Source: Mahella sp.
GTDB lineage: Bacteria > Bacillota > Clostridia > Mahellales > Mahellaceae
Assembly: GCF_020054945.1 (NCBI RefSeq)
Contig: NZ_JAIHAU010000001.1
Coordinates: 1 to 64,000, forward strand
DNA: 64,000 bases
Reading direction: 5' to 3'
The position numbers and the translations under genes were made by a program. Below the pieces are notes generated by a model. The model was not told the origin of the DNA, did not search any database, and saw only the letters and a program-made list of their open reading frames with translations. Within the stretch, counting starts at the first letter, position 1. The number at the start of each line of letters is the position of its first letter. Below are positions 9,034 through 18,219 of this stretch, in pieces.

Positions 9034-9489
9034 ATGGATCAGCAAACTATAATAGATAAATTGAATTGGTTTTACGCTCTGGAATTAACCCAGATCGATA
9101 ATTATACTAACCAGGCTGAATTTGTATCCGATCAATATGTATCGCAGGCATTGAAACGCTTCGCTTCTATAGAACAGCAACATGCCGATAACATAGCCGC
9201 ACAGATGAAGCGTTTTGGTGCTATACCAAGCAAGGCGGGAAACATACTAGCGCCCCAATTGGGTAAAATATTAGGCAATGTTTTGGGTGCGGCCGGCATA
9301 TTCCTGCTTTTAAGAACAAATGTGGCTATTGAACAAAAAGCCATAAGCGATTATAAGGATTTTATTGCTGAAATAAACGATGATGAGTTATTAAAAGTGC
9401 TGTGGTCAAATCTCATAGATGAAGACCTCCACAGCGCATGGATGTTGAATAAAGCGGAGCAATTGGCTATGGAAGGGGAGAAAGGATGA
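9034..9489 (+). CDS. Ferritin-like domain protein
   Basis: About 151 residues with the helical pattern of the ferritin-like/rubrerythrin superfamily. Helix 1 carries FYALELTQIDNY, helix 2 has RFASIEQQHADNIAAQM with an ExxH pair, a hydrophobic glycine-rich stretch follows (LGKILGNVLGAAGIFLLL), then VAIEQKAISDYKDFI and NLIDEDLHSAWM, again with ExxH. The Glu and His residues fit a di-iron site. I start at ATG 9034 rather than the track's GTG 9025, which sits inside the ribosome-binding site. The stop is 4 bases before the next ATG, so it is co-transcribed with the flavoprotein. Function (iron storage or peroxide reduction) is inferred. Confidence 0.75.
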   Translation: MDQQTIIDKLNWFYALELTQIDNYTNQAEFVSDQYVSQALKRFASIEQQHADNIAAQMKRFGAIPSKAGNILAPQLGKILGNVLGAAGIFLLLRTNVAIEQKAISDYKDFIAEINDDELLKVLWSNLIDEDLHSAWMLNKAEQLAMEGEKG

Positions 9490-9493
9490 TACG

Positions 9494-10660
9494 ATGATAT
9501 ATGATTTGGCCATAATAGGCGCCGGTCCTGCCGGGAGCGCCGCGGCCAAAGCCGCCGCGGAAGGCGGTTTGTCGGTATTGTTGTTGGACAAGGCTGTGTT
9601 TCCACGGGATAAAACGTGCGGCGGCATGTTGTCTGCCAAGACGCTGGATGAATTGGGATTTGAGCTTCCCGATGAATTGATACAGCACGAGGCACATAAG
9701 GTAAGGGTATACGGTTATAACCTGGATAGCAGCGAATGGGACGAGAAACGCACGATAGGTAAGGCGGTCAAGCGCCGGTATTTCGATGATTTTTTGGTAC
9801 ATAAAGCCATCGACGCTGGCGCTTATTTCATTGAAGGGGCAAAGCTTACGGCAATCGATCAGAATAGTACAGGCATAATTATACGAACCAGTAGAGGCTG
9901 TTTCTCAGCCAGATACGTTATAGGTGCAGATGGAGTGTTCAGTCCTACGGCGGCATTGAGCGGTATACACGGTCGTTTGCCGATTTGGCAGATGGGGTTT
10001 ACCATGGAAGCCGAAGTTCATGTACCAGTGCTGAACAGCGATTATGGAACAGCCGAGTTTTATTTTATACCCTTCCTGGGAGGGTTCGGTTGGGCATTCC
10101 CCCAAAAGGATGGCTATAATATAGGCGTAGGGTGCGTTGCATGGAATCATAAGCGTTTGACAACATATTTTTATGAATTCGCCGAGAGGATACTAAAGCA
10201 TAAAGGAATCAATGCGCCTGTTCCCAAAGCAAAAGGTTGTTTTCTCCCAGCAGGCGGAATTCCAAGAAGAATAAGCAAAAGCAATATTGTGTTGGCAGGT
10301 GATGCGGCCGGATTCGTCGACCCGTTTTCCGGAGAGGGTATATACTATGCTTTGCGTAGCGGTCACATAGCCGCTCAAACGCTGTTGGAAGTTATAAAAG
10401 CCGGCGGTGACTGGGGTAAGGCATACGCGCGTAGATGTGCGGCCGAGTTCTATCATGATTTTCGCCTCTCCCTTTTGGTGGCACTGGTATCTGGCAAAAA
10501 AACTCAATTCCAATATGATGTGCTGAAAGAAAACCCAAGTATGGTGAGAGCTATACCAATTATAATGTGTCAGAGACATCCGTATGATACGGTGTTGAAA
10601 GAAAATCTCTTACCTATGCCAGGGAGAATGTTTAGAACTCTTATACATAAACATGCATAA
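9494..10660 (+). CDS. Geranylgeranyl reductase family FAD-dependent oxidoreductase
   Basis: A 388-residue flavoprotein of the geranylgeranyl-reductase/digeranylgeranylglycerophospholipid-reductase family. The N-terminal FAD dinucleotide motif is LAIIGAGPAGSAAA, followed by the family signature FPRDKTCGGML. The second FAD motif is RYVIGADGVFSPT, and the C-terminal FAD-binding site is LAGDAAGFVDPFSGEGIYYAL. Such enzymes saturate isoprenoid double bonds; in Firmicutes the substrate might be a quinone side chain or another polyprenyl, but no isoprenoid genes are adjacent. It overlaps nothing and follows the ferritin-like gene closely. Confidence 0.85.
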   Translation: MIYDLAIIGAGPAGSAAAKAAAEGGLSVLLLDKAVFPRDKTCGGMLSAKTLDELGFELPDELIQHEAHKVRVYGYNLDSSEWDEKRTIGKAVKRRYFDDFLVHKAIDAGAYFIEGAKLTAIDQNSTGIIIRTSRGCFSARYVIGADGVFSPTAALSGIHGRLPIWQMGFTMEAEVHVPVLNSDYGTAEFYFIPFLGGFGWAFPQKDGYNIGVGCVAWNHKRLTTYFYEFAERILKHKGINAPVPKAKGCFLPAGGIPRRISKSNIVLAGDAAGFVDPFSGEGIYYALRSGHIAAQTLLEVIKAGGDWGKAYARRCAAEFYHDFRLSLLVALVSGKKTQFQYDVLKENPSMVRAIPIIMCQRHPYDTVLKENLLPMPGRMFRTLIHKHA

Positions 10661-10663
10661 AAA

Positions 10664-10707
10664 ACCTTCAGCCTATCAAAACTAGTTATAAAATATAGGC
10701 TGGAGGT
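10664..10707 (+). promoter_or_regulatory. Ribosome-binding-site-sequestering hairpin upstream of gerKA
   Basis: ACCTTCAGCCTAT (10664-10676) pairs with ATAGGCTGGAGGT (10695-10707), a 13-bp stem including one G-U pair, around an 18-base AT-rich loop. The 3' arm contains GGAGG, the ribosome-binding site of the germination gene whose ATG is at 10714. In the folded RNA the site would be buried, so translation would need the stem opened. Confidence 0.65.
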
Positions 10708-10713
10708 AGTTAA

Positions 10714-12312
10714 ATGCCGATAAAGGTTATAAAACGCAAGAAGAATAAATCTGATAAAGCCAATACACAGACTTCATCAGCTATGATAGCTCCGTCAGCT
10801 ACTTCTCTATATAACAAATTAGAAGATAACATTAGCCTATTTGCGACTCTATTTTCTGATTGTTCCGACGTAATATTTCGCCGTTTCCAAATAGGAAAGG
10901 ATAACCCTTTACCGGCAGCCATAATATATGTAGACGGTTTGGCAAACCGCCAAAGCGTAGATCTTGAAATAATGGAACCGCTTATGTACTTTACGCGCAT
11001 AGATCAAAAAAATGCCATGTCGAACATCGATATCGAAATCATAAAACAGCTCAACATAACGGTAGGTGAAATAAAAGAGGATCAAAATGTAATGAACATT
11101 GTAAACGCGATATTATCGGGCGATACGGCTATGTTTATAGATAACTTTCCTGTTGCTCTTATACTCAATAGCCGCGGCTGGGAAAACCGCGGTGTCCAAG
11201 AGCCCACCACCGAAAATGTGATACGCGGGCCTAAAGAGGGCTTTACAGAAACCGTACGCTTTAATACAGCGCTCATAAGGCGGCGTATTAAAGATCCAAA
11301 GCTTAAAATGAAGGGGTTTAAGCTGGGCAAACGCACTAAGACTGATGTGGTCATAGCTTACATGGATGATATAGTAAATGAAACTTTACTTCAAGAGATT
11401 GAAAAGAGGCTCAATACTATAGATACCGACGCTGTATTTGAAAGCGGCTATATAGAACAATTTATCGAAGACAGCCCTTTTTCACCTTTCCCCCAGATGC
11501 AGACCACGGAACGTCCGGATAAGGTGGCCGGTAATCTATTAGAAGGTCGAGTAGCTATATTAGTCGATGGAACGCCGGTAGCTCTGATAGCGCCGGCTAC
11601 CTTTGCTCAACTTTATCAGTCCCCGGAAGATTATTATGAGCGAGCTATATTTGGTACGGCAGTTCGACTAATACGTCTAATGGGGTTATTTTTAGCCACA
11701 TCACTGCCGTCCTTTTACGTGGCTGTATTAACTTATCATCATGAAATGATACCTACGCAATTGGTGCTGGCATTGGCCCGTTCTCGCATGGGCGTACCTT
11801 TCCCAGCAATATTGGAAGCATTGCTTATGGAGGGCGTGATAGAGATATTGCGCGAGGCTACGACGCGCCTACCGGGTACTATAGGGCAAACCATAGGCAT
11901 TATAGGTACGCTGGTCATAGGACAGGCTGCTGTGGCAGCCAAATTGGTCAGCCCCGCTATGATAATTATAGTGTCTATAACCGCCATAGGCGCATACATT
12001 ACACCCAATTACAGTACCACTTATTCTATACGCTTTATACGGTTCCCGCTTATGATAGCAGCCGCTTTTTTCGGCGTATTTGGTATAGCGGCTATGTGGC
12101 TGTTTATTATAATCCATCTGGCCGGCTTGGAGAGTTTCGGTATACCATATCTGGCCCCTGTGGCCCCGTTTAAGCTATCAGATATAAAAGATACCATCGT
12201 GCGTTTTCCATTATGGGCTATGAAGAAACGCCCCATGATACCTGAAAATCGAAATCTTATAAGACAGGGTAGCAGCGCTGTGGCGTCATCGAGGAGGAGA
12301 ACCAGGTGGTAA
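10714..12312 (+). CDS. gerKA: Spore germination protein, GerA/GerKA family
   Basis: A 532-residue GerA-type subunit of a nutrient germinant receptor, located in the spore inner membrane. The hydrophilic N-terminal domain (about residues 30-270) includes PAAIIYVDGLANR, VEILRE-type helices, and RGPKEGFTETVRFNTALIRRRI, which is diagnostic for the family. It is followed by at least four membrane segments (AVRLIRLMGLFLATSLPSFY, IGIIGTLVIGQAAVAAKLVS, MIIIVSITAIGAYI, LMIAAAFFGVFGIAAMWLFI). It is the first gene of a gerA-gerB-gerC operon; the next gene overlaps by 7 bases. Forespore (sigma-G) expression is expected but I found no convincing promoter, and the ribosome-binding site lies in a hairpin. 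The subtype label gerKA is by order and similarity only. Confidence 0.93.
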   Translation: MPIKVIKRKKNKSDKANTQTSSAMIAPSATSLYNKLEDNISLFATLFSDCSDVIFRRFQIGKDNPLPAAIIYVDGLANRQSVDLEIMEPLMYFTRIDQKNAMSNIDIEIIKQLNITVGEIKEDQNVMNIVNAILSGDTAMFIDNFPVALILNSRGWENRGVQEPTTENVIRGPKEGFTETVRFNTALIRRRIKDPKLKMKGFKLGKRTKTDVVIAYMDDIVNETLLQEIEKRLNTIDTDAVFESGYIEQFIEDSPFSPFPQMQTTERPDKVAGNLLEGRVAILVDGTPVALIAPATFAQLYQSPEDYYERAIFGTAVRLIRLMGLFLATSLPSFYVAVLTYHHEMIPTQLVLALARSRMGVPFPAILEALLMEGVIEILREATTRLPGTIGQTIGIIGTLVIGQAAVAAKLVSPAMIIIVSITAIGAYITPNYSTTYSIRFIRFPLMIAAAFFGVFGIAAMWLFIIIHLAGLESFGIPYLAPVAPFKLSDIKDTIVRFPLWAMKKRPMIPENRNLIRQGSSAVASSRRRTRW

Positions 12313-13421
12313 ACCCTAATCTAAATAAAGACGATTCCATATCATTATGGCAATTGTTTGCAATATTAGAAAATAGTATATTGGGTACGGGCCTGCTCAA
12401 TATAGCCAAGACAGTATCCAAGGTTTCAGGCCAAGATGCATGGATATCTACTCTGTTGGCCGGGTTTATCATCATACCATTTTTGTGGTGTTACAGTTCA
12501 TTATCAAGACGGTTTCCAGGCCATACGTTAGTGGATTATTCTACCAGGATAATCGGAAAGCTACTTGGCAATATGGTAAACATATCGTACATATTGTTTG
12601 AAATCCTTATAGCCGCACTTGTGTTGCGTATAATGGCTGACTTTATATCCACATGGTTCCTTCCGAATACGCCTATTGAAAGTCTTCTGATAATAACATT
12701 ATTCTTGGTTATATATATGTCTCAAGGCGGTATAAGAACCGTAGCGCGTACGAGTGAGGTTATATTATTTCTAGTGGTTCCATTTATAATATTGCTTATA
12801 CCGCCGGCTACGCGTATAGAGATAAACAATCTTAAGCCCGTCTTACAAAGCGGCTATGTCAACATAATTAAAGGCAGTATACCTGCGTTATATAGTTTTT
12901 ACGGCTTTGAGGTATTATTTATAGCATCGGCTTTTATAAGCGATACCAAAAAAATATTTCGAACATCTGCCATGTGCATAAGCATCAACGTTGTTTTTTA
13001 TACATTGGTAGTAATAGCTATAATAGGCGTTATGGGTACTGAGATACTTAAATATATAAATTATCCTACTATATATTATATAAAAAGTGAGCGTTTTCCG
13101 TTTTTTGAGAGAGTAGATTTATTCTTTGCCTTCTTTTGGACGTTTAATATATTTATGACTATAGGCATTGCGTTTTATAGCGCCGCACTGAGCATGTCAC
13201 AGCTATTGAATCTTAAACCCAAATATGGCAGGAATATCGGTTGGATGTTGGCTATAGCTGTTTACTTTATAGCTAAAATACCAAAAAATAGCATAGAGGT
13301 GGCAAGATATATGCTTTATATATCTTATATGGGTATAGTGGTGGCCATGCTGATACCTCTCATATTGGCTGTTACAGCCGCTATAAGGCACATCGGCATA
13401 AAGGATGACGATAAAGCATGA
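12306..13421 (+). CDS. gerKB: Spore germination permease, GerB/GerKB family
   Basis: A 371-residue polytopic membrane protein of the GerB family, an amino-acid-permease relative (APC fold) thought to bind the germinant. The N-terminus has SLWQLFAILENSILGTGLLN, and about ten hydrophobic segments follow, including GFIIIPFLWCYSSLSRRFPG, SYILFEILIAALVLRIMADF and SVILFLVVPFIILLIPP-like stretches. The C-terminus ends in a short charged tail. It starts at GTG 12306, overlapping gerKA by 7 bases, and overlaps gerKC by 4 bases, so the three are translationally coupled. The germinant is unknown. Confidence 0.92.
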   Translation: MVNPNLNKDDSISLWQLFAILENSILGTGLLNIAKTVSKVSGQDAWISTLLAGFIIIPFLWCYSSLSRRFPGHTLVDYSTRIIGKLLGNMVNISYILFEILIAALVLRIMADFISTWFLPNTPIESLLIITLFLVIYMSQGGIRTVARTSEVILFLVVPFIILLIPPATRIEINNLKPVLQSGYVNIIKGSIPALYSFYGFEVLFIASAFISDTKKIFRTSAMCISINVVFYTLVVIAIIGVMGTEILKYINYPTIYYIKSERFPFFERVDLFFAFFWTFNIFMTIGIAFYSAALSMSQLLNLKPKYGRNIGWMLAIAVYFIAKIPKNSIEVARYMLYISYMGIVVAMLIPLILAVTAAIRHIGIKDDDKA

Positions 13422-14533
13422 AACGATATGTTATTGGCTTGGCGGTTATGTTAGCATTATCATTGACATTAACGGGATGCTGGGATGCTAAACAGCTCCA
13501 GGATATGTATATGAGTTACGGTATAGGTATAGATACGGCAGAAGGGCAGTCCAATATGGTGACGGTGACATTAACTGCCCCCACGTTAACCGAAGGCGCT
13601 AAAGAGCAGCTACAGATTTTATCAAGCCAGGGGCATTCTATAGACGAAGCCATAAATGATATGCAGGCCAAGAGCCATCAAATAATATCGGTGGCCCATG
13701 ACCGAGTATTGGTTATAGGGGAACAAGCTGCAAAAAACGGTATTTCAGAATATCTGGACACCTTTGTGCGCAATCCGTCTATAAGAAATGACATGTATGT
13801 AACGGTTGCAAAGGGTAAAGCGGAAGAGCTGCTCAATATCCAGCTTAAACAAGATCCGTTCATAGCATTGTATTTAACTCAACTTTTAGAGAAAAACCGA
13901 AGGTTATCCAAGGTACCCTTGGTAACCGTAGTAGATTTATTCGGCAAAATGGTCGATAAAGATAGCGATCCAGTATTGCCTTATGTAGAGGTAACTGAAG
14001 GCAGGGATGGATTGATTGCCCGGGGAATAGCTGTTTTTGCCGATGATAAATATAAGGGCAACTTATTAAACGATGGGGCCGTGGTTTTTATGATGATGAG
14101 CAATAAAGCGAAGAGCGTAAATCTAACGTATAAGAGCTTTAAATCAACAGAGAATGATGATGTTTATTCCACTGTCAATATACATGGCATTAGCAACGAT
14201 ATAAAATGTAGATTGAATGGGGATAAACTATCTATAGATATGAAGATAAAGGGCGATGCCGATCTGATAGAGCATAAAGTCACGCGGCCGTTGAGCGAGA
14301 GCGATATAGGACGTGAGGAGCAAGCGTTGGAACGGGAACTTATAAACGATATGAACGATGTCATGAGAAAATTGCAGAAAGAATATCGATCTGATCCTCT
14401 AGGGTTGTGCCGATGCGTCAAAATAGAATATCCGGATTATTATGATAGTATCGATTGGAAAAGTATATATCCTGATGTAGATGTAAATATATCTGCCGAA
14501 ATAAATATAAATCGTATAGGCACATCCAGCTGA
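13418..14533 (+). CDS. gerKC: Spore germination lipoprotein, Ger(x)C family
   Basis: A 371-residue lipoprotein subunit of the germinant receptor. The signal peptide ends in a lipobox (LTLTGCWDAKQLQD, Cys at about residue 21), and GCWD is the family hallmark. The N-terminal domain has MSYGIGIDT, SLSSQGHSIDEA-like and AHDRVLVIGEQAAKNGI. The C-terminal domain contains GDADLIEHKVT and ends with a helix and strand carrying DPLGLCRCVKIEYPDYY. The ATG overlaps the gerKB stop as ATGA. Acts with GerKA and GerKB at the spore inner membrane. Confidence 0.93.
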   Translation: MKRYVIGLAVMLALSLTLTGCWDAKQLQDMYMSYGIGIDTAEGQSNMVTVTLTAPTLTEGAKEQLQILSSQGHSIDEAINDMQAKSHQIISVAHDRVLVIGEQAAKNGISEYLDTFVRNPSIRNDMYVTVAKGKAEELLNIQLKQDPFIALYLTQLLEKNRRLSKVPLVTVVDLFGKMVDKDSDPVLPYVEVTEGRDGLIARGIAVFADDKYKGNLLNDGAVVFMMMSNKAKSVNLTYKSFKSTENDDVYSTVNIHGISNDIKCRLNGDKLSIDMKIKGDADLIEHKVTRPLSESDIGREEQALERELINDMNDVMRKLQKEYRSDPLGLCRCVKIEYPDYYDSIDWKSIYPDVDVNISAEININRIGTSS

Positions 14534-14536
14534 TTA

Positions 14537-14545
14537 TGGTATAAT
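14537..14545 (+). promoter_or_regulatory. Extended -10 promoter for the cobalamin adenosyltransferase gene
   Basis: TGGTATAAT starts 3 bases past the gerKC stop and ends 35 bases before the adenosyltransferase ATG. No good -35 is visible, which is acceptable for an extended -10. It suggests that this gene has its own promoter after the ger operon. Confidence 0.5.
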
Positions 14546-14580
14546 ACAGCTGAACAGCAAAAATATGCAGGGAGGGTTTT

Positions 14581-15111
14581 ATGAGAAAGGGCTATATTCA
14601 AGTATATACAGGTAACGGTAAAGGTAAAACCACGGCGGCTCTGGGATTGGCGCTGCGGGCAGTGGGGCGGGGTCTAAAGGTTATAATGATTCAGTTTCTT
14701 AAAGGTATAGATAGCGGGGAGCTTCATTCCGCTCAGCGTTTGGCCCCCGAGTTTACCATATATCGCTTCGAGTCATCGCATAAATTTATAAGCGATATGA
14801 GCAATGATGAATTGACACAGCTCAGGCAGGATATAAGCCGCGGTTTTGACTTCTCTAAACAGATGATACGGGAAAATGCATGCGACATACTCATACTGGA
14901 TGAGATTATGGCGGCCATACACAGCGGTTTTGTAAGCATTCCGGAAGTAATAGAGCTTATACGCTTGAAACCTGATAATATGGAATTGATACTGACCGGC
15001 CGCAATGTGCCCGATGAAATAGCAGATCTAGCCGACCTCATAACCGAAATGAGACCCGTAAAGCATTATTATGACAAAGGCGTTGCGGCGCGTAAAGGGA
15101 TAGAACTTTAG
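14581..15111 (+). CDS. cobO: Cob(I)yrinic acid a,c-diamide adenosyltransferase (CobA/BtuR type)
   Basis: A 176-residue corrinoid adenosyltransferase, which transfers the adenosyl group of ATP to cob(I)alamin or its precursor to make coenzyme B12. The N-terminal P-loop is VYTGNGKGKTTAALGLALRA; the family's IQFLKG follows, then a Walker-B-like DILILDEIMAAI and TGRNVPDEI. Length and motif order match the CobA/CobO family. No other cobalamin genes are near, so it may serve salvage. The ribosome-binding site GGAGGG lies 5 bases upstream of the ATG. Confidence 0.93.
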   Translation: MRKGYIQVYTGNGKGKTTAALGLALRAVGRGLKVIMIQFLKGIDSGELHSAQRLAPEFTIYRFESSHKFISDMSNDELTQLRQDISRGFDFSKQMIRENACDILILDEIMAAIHSGFVSIPEVIELIRLKPDNMELILTGRNVPDEIADLADLITEMRPVKHYYDKGVAARKGIEL

Positions 15112-15131
15112 TACCTATGGCAGCTCTTTTG

Positions 15132-15140
15132 TGCTATAAT
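15132..15140 (+). promoter_or_regulatory. Extended -10 promoter for pyruvate kinase
   Basis: TGCTATAAT lies 40 bases upstream of the pyk ATG in the gap after the adenosyltransferase gene. No clear -35. Confidence 0.5.
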
Positions 15141-15180
15141 TATATCTGTAAATTAAATTAGCGAATTGGAGCTTTACATT

Positions 15181-16932
15181 ATGCGTAAGACTAAAATAAT
15201 ATGCACTATAGGGCCGGCCAGCGACGATAAAGCGGTATTCGAACGATTGATAGCACACGGTACTAATGCCATACGGCTTAATTTTTCTCATGGCTCTTAT
15301 GAGGAACACGGAAAGCGTATAGACATGGCAAAAAATGCTAGGCGAAGCCATAATATACCGCTATCGATTATACTGGATACAAAAGGTCCGGAAATGCGAT
15401 TAGGTAAATTTAAAATCGAGCCCGTAGAACTAAAAGAGGGTCAGTCGTTCACGCTGACCACAAGGGATATAGAAGGCGACAATTCTATAGTATCGGTAAA
15501 TTACGCCGGTTTGACCAAAGATATTAAACAGGGCGATAAATTGCTATTAGATGACGGATTGATAGAACTGAGGGTAAAAGATATCGATGGTACAGATATC
15601 CATTGTACGGTCATGAATAGCGGCCTGATAAGCAGTAAGAAAAGCGTCAATGCTCCTGGCATATCTATACAATTGCCTTCGGTGACTCAAAAAGATATAG
15701 ACGATATTAAATTCGGCATAGAAAAAGGCATCGACACCATAGCAGCTTCTTTTATACGCAGAGCCGAAGATGTATTGGGGATTAAAAAGATTCTCGAAGA
15801 TAACAACGCCTATGATGTACAGATAATAGCTAAGATAGAGAATCAAGAGGGGATAAACAATCTGGATGATATAATGGCTGTGGCTGATGGCATAATGATA
15901 GCGAGGGGTGACCTCGGCGTAGAGATACCTACAGAAGATGTTCCGGTGGTACAAAAGGCCATCATATCCAAGTGCCGTGATGCCGGTAAACCGGTCGTAA
16001 TAGCTACTCAAATGCTCGATTCCATGATACGTAATCCGCGGCCTACGCGAGCCGAGGCTACCGATGTGGCCAACGCCATATACGAGGGGGCCGATGCTAT
16101 AATGTTATCGGGAGAAACAGCATCGGGTAAATATCCCGTAGAGGCTTTAACTACCATGATACGCATAGCCGAAAGGGTCGAACGCTCACTTAATTGCGAT
16201 GCTGCTTTTTATGATAAGGCTATATCCTCAGCCAGTATTACAAACGCTATAAGTCATGCTACCTGCACTATAGCGCGGGACCTAGGCGCTAGAGCCATAA
16301 TAACCGCTACAAAGTCAGGCTATACCGCAAGAATGGTAGCCAAATACAGGCCGGTGGCTCCGATAATAGCAACCACTATAAGCGAAATGGTGTACAATAA
16401 ACTATCGCTGGTATGGGGTGTAGTGCCGTTTTTAACCTCCCAGATGGAAGGTACGGATGAAATGATAGAACAATCAGTCGATACCGCTTTGGAATCCGAA
16501 CTAATAAGCAGCGGAGATCTGGTGGTCATCACGGCAGGTGTTCCAGTAGGAGTAAGTGGCACTACCAATCTTATAAAGGTTCATATAGCCGGAGATATAC
16601 TTGTCAAAGGTGTGGGATTTGGTGTTAAAGCTGTATATGGCAGAGTATGCTCTGTAAAGAACTATATGGATGCAAAGACCAACTTCAAGGATGGCGATAT
16701 ATTAGTGGCTAAGTCTACCGACAATACGTTGTTGCCATTCATGCGCAGAGCCTCGGCAATTATAACCGAAGAGAGCGGTATAGCCTCACATGCCGCTGTG
16801 GTTGGACTGACGCTTGAGATACCGGTCGTAGTGGGAGCCCAGGAAGCTACCGAAATATTAACCGATGGTATATGGGTAACGGTAGACCCACAACATGGTT
16901 TTGTATATAACGGAAAAGCTGCCGTAATATAA
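15181..16932 (+). CDS. pyk: Pyruvate kinase with C-terminal PEP-utiliser mobile domain
   Basis: A 583-residue pyruvate kinase: phosphoenolpyruvate + ADP to pyruvate + ATP, the last step of glycolysis. It begins MRKTKIICTIGPASD, carries LDTKGPEMR, the active-site signature IARGDLGVEIP and the B-domain insert. ATQMLDSMIRNPRPTRAEATDVANAI and MLSGETASGKYPVEA follow, then the C-domain. The extra last ~100 residues (SHAAVVGLTLEIPVVVG) are the PEP-utiliser mobile domain found in Bacillus-type enzymes. The His of that domain's ASHA motif is present. I start at ATG 15181, with TTGGAG nine bases upstream; the track's TTG 15166 falls within that ribosome-binding site. Confidence 0.97.
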   Translation: MRKTKIICTIGPASDDKAVFERLIAHGTNAIRLNFSHGSYEEHGKRIDMAKNARRSHNIPLSIILDTKGPEMRLGKFKIEPVELKEGQSFTLTTRDIEGDNSIVSVNYAGLTKDIKQGDKLLLDDGLIELRVKDIDGTDIHCTVMNSGLISSKKSVNAPGISIQLPSVTQKDIDDIKFGIEKGIDTIAASFIRRAEDVLGIKKILEDNNAYDVQIIAKIENQEGINNLDDIMAVADGIMIARGDLGVEIPTEDVPVVQKAIISKCRDAGKPVVIATQMLDSMIRNPRPTRAEATDVANAIYEGADAIMLSGETASGKYPVEALTTMIRIAERVERSLNCDAAFYDKAISSASITNAISHATCTIARDLGARAIITATKSGYTARMVAKYRPVAPIIATTISEMVYNKLSLVWGVVPFLTSQMEGTDEMIEQSVDTALESELISSGDLVVITAGVPVGVSGTTNLIKVHIAGDILVKGVGFGVKAVYGRVCSVKNYMDAKTNFKDGDILVAKSTDNTLLPFMRRASAIITEESGIASHAAVVGLTLEIPVVVGAQEATEILTDGIWVTVDPQHGFVYNGKAAVI

Positions 16933-16952
16933 CAATAGGAGATGATATAGTC

Positions 16953-17753
16953 GTGTATAAAATAGGACTTATAGGAGCCGGCAATATGGCAACGGCTATA
17001 ATAAAAGGCATATTAAAAGCCGAATTGGTACAACCGGCCGACATGATAGTCAGCGATATCGACGATAACAAATTAGTTTCTTTGCAACGATTGGGTGTTG
17101 ATATAACTAATGATAATAAGGCTTTGGCTGAATCGGCCCGTATAATAATACTTGCTATAAAACCGGCTGTCTATGAACCGGTATTGAAGCAATTGAGGGA
17201 TGTTATAGCACCTGATACCATAGTAGTATCTATAGCTGCCGGCATATCCATAAAGTACATAAAAAGTTTTTTTGATAGAGACGTAAGGGTTGTACGCGTT
17301 ATGCCCAATACTCCCGCACTCATAGGCATGGGCATGTCCGTCATAGCTGTGCCATCAAATATAGATGGGAGTACGGCAAAGGAAGTGGAGACAATATTTG
17401 CCGCATTAGGTAAGGTCGAGATAGTCGAAGAAAAATTAATGGATGCTGTGACTGCCGTAAGCGGCAGCGGACCGGCTTATGCCTTTATGTTTATAGAAGC
17501 CATTGCTGATGCTGGTGTTATGGAGGGCCTGCCAAGGGATAAGGCGTATACTTTAGCAGCTCAGACGTTGCTTGGTTCGGCTGCCATGGTATTGGAAACC
17601 GGAGAACATCCGGGTAAACTTAAGGATATGGTATCTTCGCCGGCAGGAACCACTATAGACGCCATATATGCATTGGAACAGGGCGGATTTCGTGGTATCG
17701 TAATGCAAGCCGTTAAAGCATGCGCTGAGAAATCAAAATATATGGAGAAGTAG
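16953..17753 (+). CDS. proC: Pyrroline-5-carboxylate reductase
   Basis: A 266-residue NAD(P)H-dependent reductase catalysing the last step of proline synthesis. The N-terminal nucleotide fold is IGLIGAGNMATAIIKGI, followed by LAIKPAVYEPVL. Then come VVRVMPNTPALIGMGM and the family signature near the C-terminus (VTAVSGSGPAYAFMFIEA, PGKLKDMVSSPAGTTIDAI). GTG start at 16953 with AGGAGATG upstream. It follows pyk by 20 bases and precedes rnhA by 5, so it is probably in one transcript with them. Confidence 0.96.
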   Translation: MYKIGLIGAGNMATAIIKGILKAELVQPADMIVSDIDDNKLVSLQRLGVDITNDNKALAESARIIILAIKPAVYEPVLKQLRDVIAPDTIVVSIAAGISIKYIKSFFDRDVRVVRVMPNTPALIGMGMSVIAVPSNIDGSTAKEVETIFAALGKVEIVEEKLMDAVTAVSGSGPAYAFMFIEAIADAGVMEGLPRDKAYTLAAQTLLGSAAMVLETGEHPGKLKDMVSSPAGTTIDAIYALEQGGFRGIVMQAVKACAEKSKYMEK

Positions 17754-17758
17754 AGCGA

Positions 17759-18187
17759 TTGAAAAAAGTAACTATATATACTGATGGCGCTTGTACGAAT
17801 AATCCCGGACCGGGCGGATGGGCTGCCATATTAAATTATAAAGACTGCATAAAAGAAATATACGGTGGAGAACCTCTGACTACAAATAACCGTATGGAAT
17901 TGACAGCAGCGATAAAGGCCTTGGAAGCACTGAAGGAACCGTGTTGTGTAGAGCTGTACTCCGATAGTGCATATTTAATCAATGCTTTTAATCAGCATTG
18001 GGTCAACAAGTGGATGAGAAACGGATGGAAAACTACAGGCGGTGATCCCGTTGAGAATAAAGATTTATGGGAAAGACTTATAGAGTTAACCAAAATGCAT
18101 GACATCAAATGGGTAAAAGTAAAAGGTCATAGCAATAACGAATATAACAACAGATGCGATGAACTCGCTAAAAACGCTATAAAGTAA
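17759..18187 (+). CDS. rnhA: Ribonuclease HI
   Basis: A 142-residue RNase H1 that cuts RNA in RNA-DNA hybrids. The catalytic carboxylates are visible in YTDGACTNNPGPGGWAAIL (Asp), NNRMELTAAIKALE (Glu), LYSDSAYLINAF (Asp) and NNRCDELAKNAI (Asp). The length matches bacterial RNase HI without an N-terminal hybrid-binding domain. TTG start, with GGAGAAG upstream at the end of proC. Confidence 0.95.
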   Translation: MKKVTIYTDGACTNNPGPGGWAAILNYKDCIKEIYGGEPLTTNNRMELTAAIKALEALKEPCCVELYSDSAYLINAFNQHWVNKWMRNGWKTTGGDPVENKDLWERLIELTKMHDIKWVKVKGHSNNEYNNRCDELAKNAIK

Positions 18188-18219
18188 ATTGTATTTTATA
18201 ATGGAAGAGGGGACAGAGG

